From positions 35,716,619 to 35,780,618 of the forward strand of contig JASFXZ010000001.1 in assembly GCA_032209605.1 (NCBI GenBank): DNA of 64,000 bases. Reading direction: 5' to 3'. How positions within the stretch are numbered: the stretch's first letter is position 1; every line of letters begins with the position of its first letter. The stretch is from Mactromeris polynyma (taxonomy: Eukaryota > Mollusca > Bivalvia > Venerida > Mactridae). A program made the translations under genes and the position numbers. The notes below the pieces were generated by a model. It had not been told where the DNA came from. It did no database searches and worked only from the letters and a program-made list of their open reading frames with translations. Positions 63,823-64,000 of this stretch are shown here, in pieces.

Positions 63823-64000
63823 GTTGGTAACTTAACAACATGATTTCAAAATGTAAAGTCTGTTGAAATTTACTGATTGAGGTTTCAAATTTTGTGAGTT
63901 TACAAATGATAATTTTGTATATAATCCATATGGCTTGCTGTTGAAAGATACAATATATTAGTTATGTACATACTTGTCCTATGACAGTGATAACATGTCT

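Larger units (their letters stand above)
58952..63654 (+). other. ADGRV1 introns 58-64
   Basis: Introns at 58952-59410, 59559-60285, 60458-60816, 60947-61522, 61700-62151, 62392-63167 and 63291-63654. Intron 59 has a SINE copy (59640-59800). Nothing else was recognised. The tail 63823-64000 is the start of intron 65. Confidence 0.5.

Overview
The window is animal nuclear DNA: AT-rich, with short phase-compatible exons bounded by GT/AG signals, long introns full of small transposon remnants, and no operon-like gene packing. The coding content and the repeat families (a ~145-bp tandem element with the 'GGTCAAGGTCACCGTTACTAA' flavour, tRNA-like SINEs, many foldback MITEs) suggest a mollusc, probably a bivalve. 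The taxon is an inference.

Almost the whole window is one plus-strand gene, an ADGRV1 (VLGR1/GPR98, very large adhesion GPCR) orthologue. I could chain 65 consecutive internal exons from 122 to 63822. They join in one open frame of 12,216 nt (4,072 codons) with no stop and with matching intron phases at every junction. The signal peptide and first repeat(s) lie upstream of the window; the rest of the Calx-beta array, the GAIN domain and the seven-helix region lie downstream. The predicted ectodomain runs: partial Calx-beta, about ten Calx-beta repeats (the tenth interrupted by a laminin-G/pentraxin-like domain, exons 20-24), more Calx-beta repeats including one interrupted by a small cysteine-rich PAN/apple-like exon (exon 38), one interrupted by an EAR/EPTP beta-propeller (exons 52-56), then further Calx-beta repeats to the window end. 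All three accessory domains sit at about the same loop of their host Calx-beta fold.

A second, independent gene lies antisense inside the 6.6-kb intron 27: a two-exon secreted C-type lectin (267 aa, minus strand, 21505-23398). The same intron also carries two convergent tRNA-like, Pol III-type units.

The introns hold several tandem arrays: a 23-bp array just before exon 15 and a 26-27-bp array just before exon 25, both apparently amplified from the adjacent 3' splice site; a 145-bp array beginning next to the exon 30 donor; two 59-bp arrays bracketing exons 31-32; a 21-bp array before exon 39; and a 50-bp array in intron 57. They also hold a hAT-like MITE with a perfect 8-bp target duplication, pogo/Tigger-like MITEs with TA duplications, foldback hairpins, tRNA-like SINE copies and a decayed non-LTR-like element with a TAAC tail. 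No wholly new system is evident. The most unusual points are the repeated acceptor amplifications, the shared insertion site of the accessory domains, and the nested lectin.
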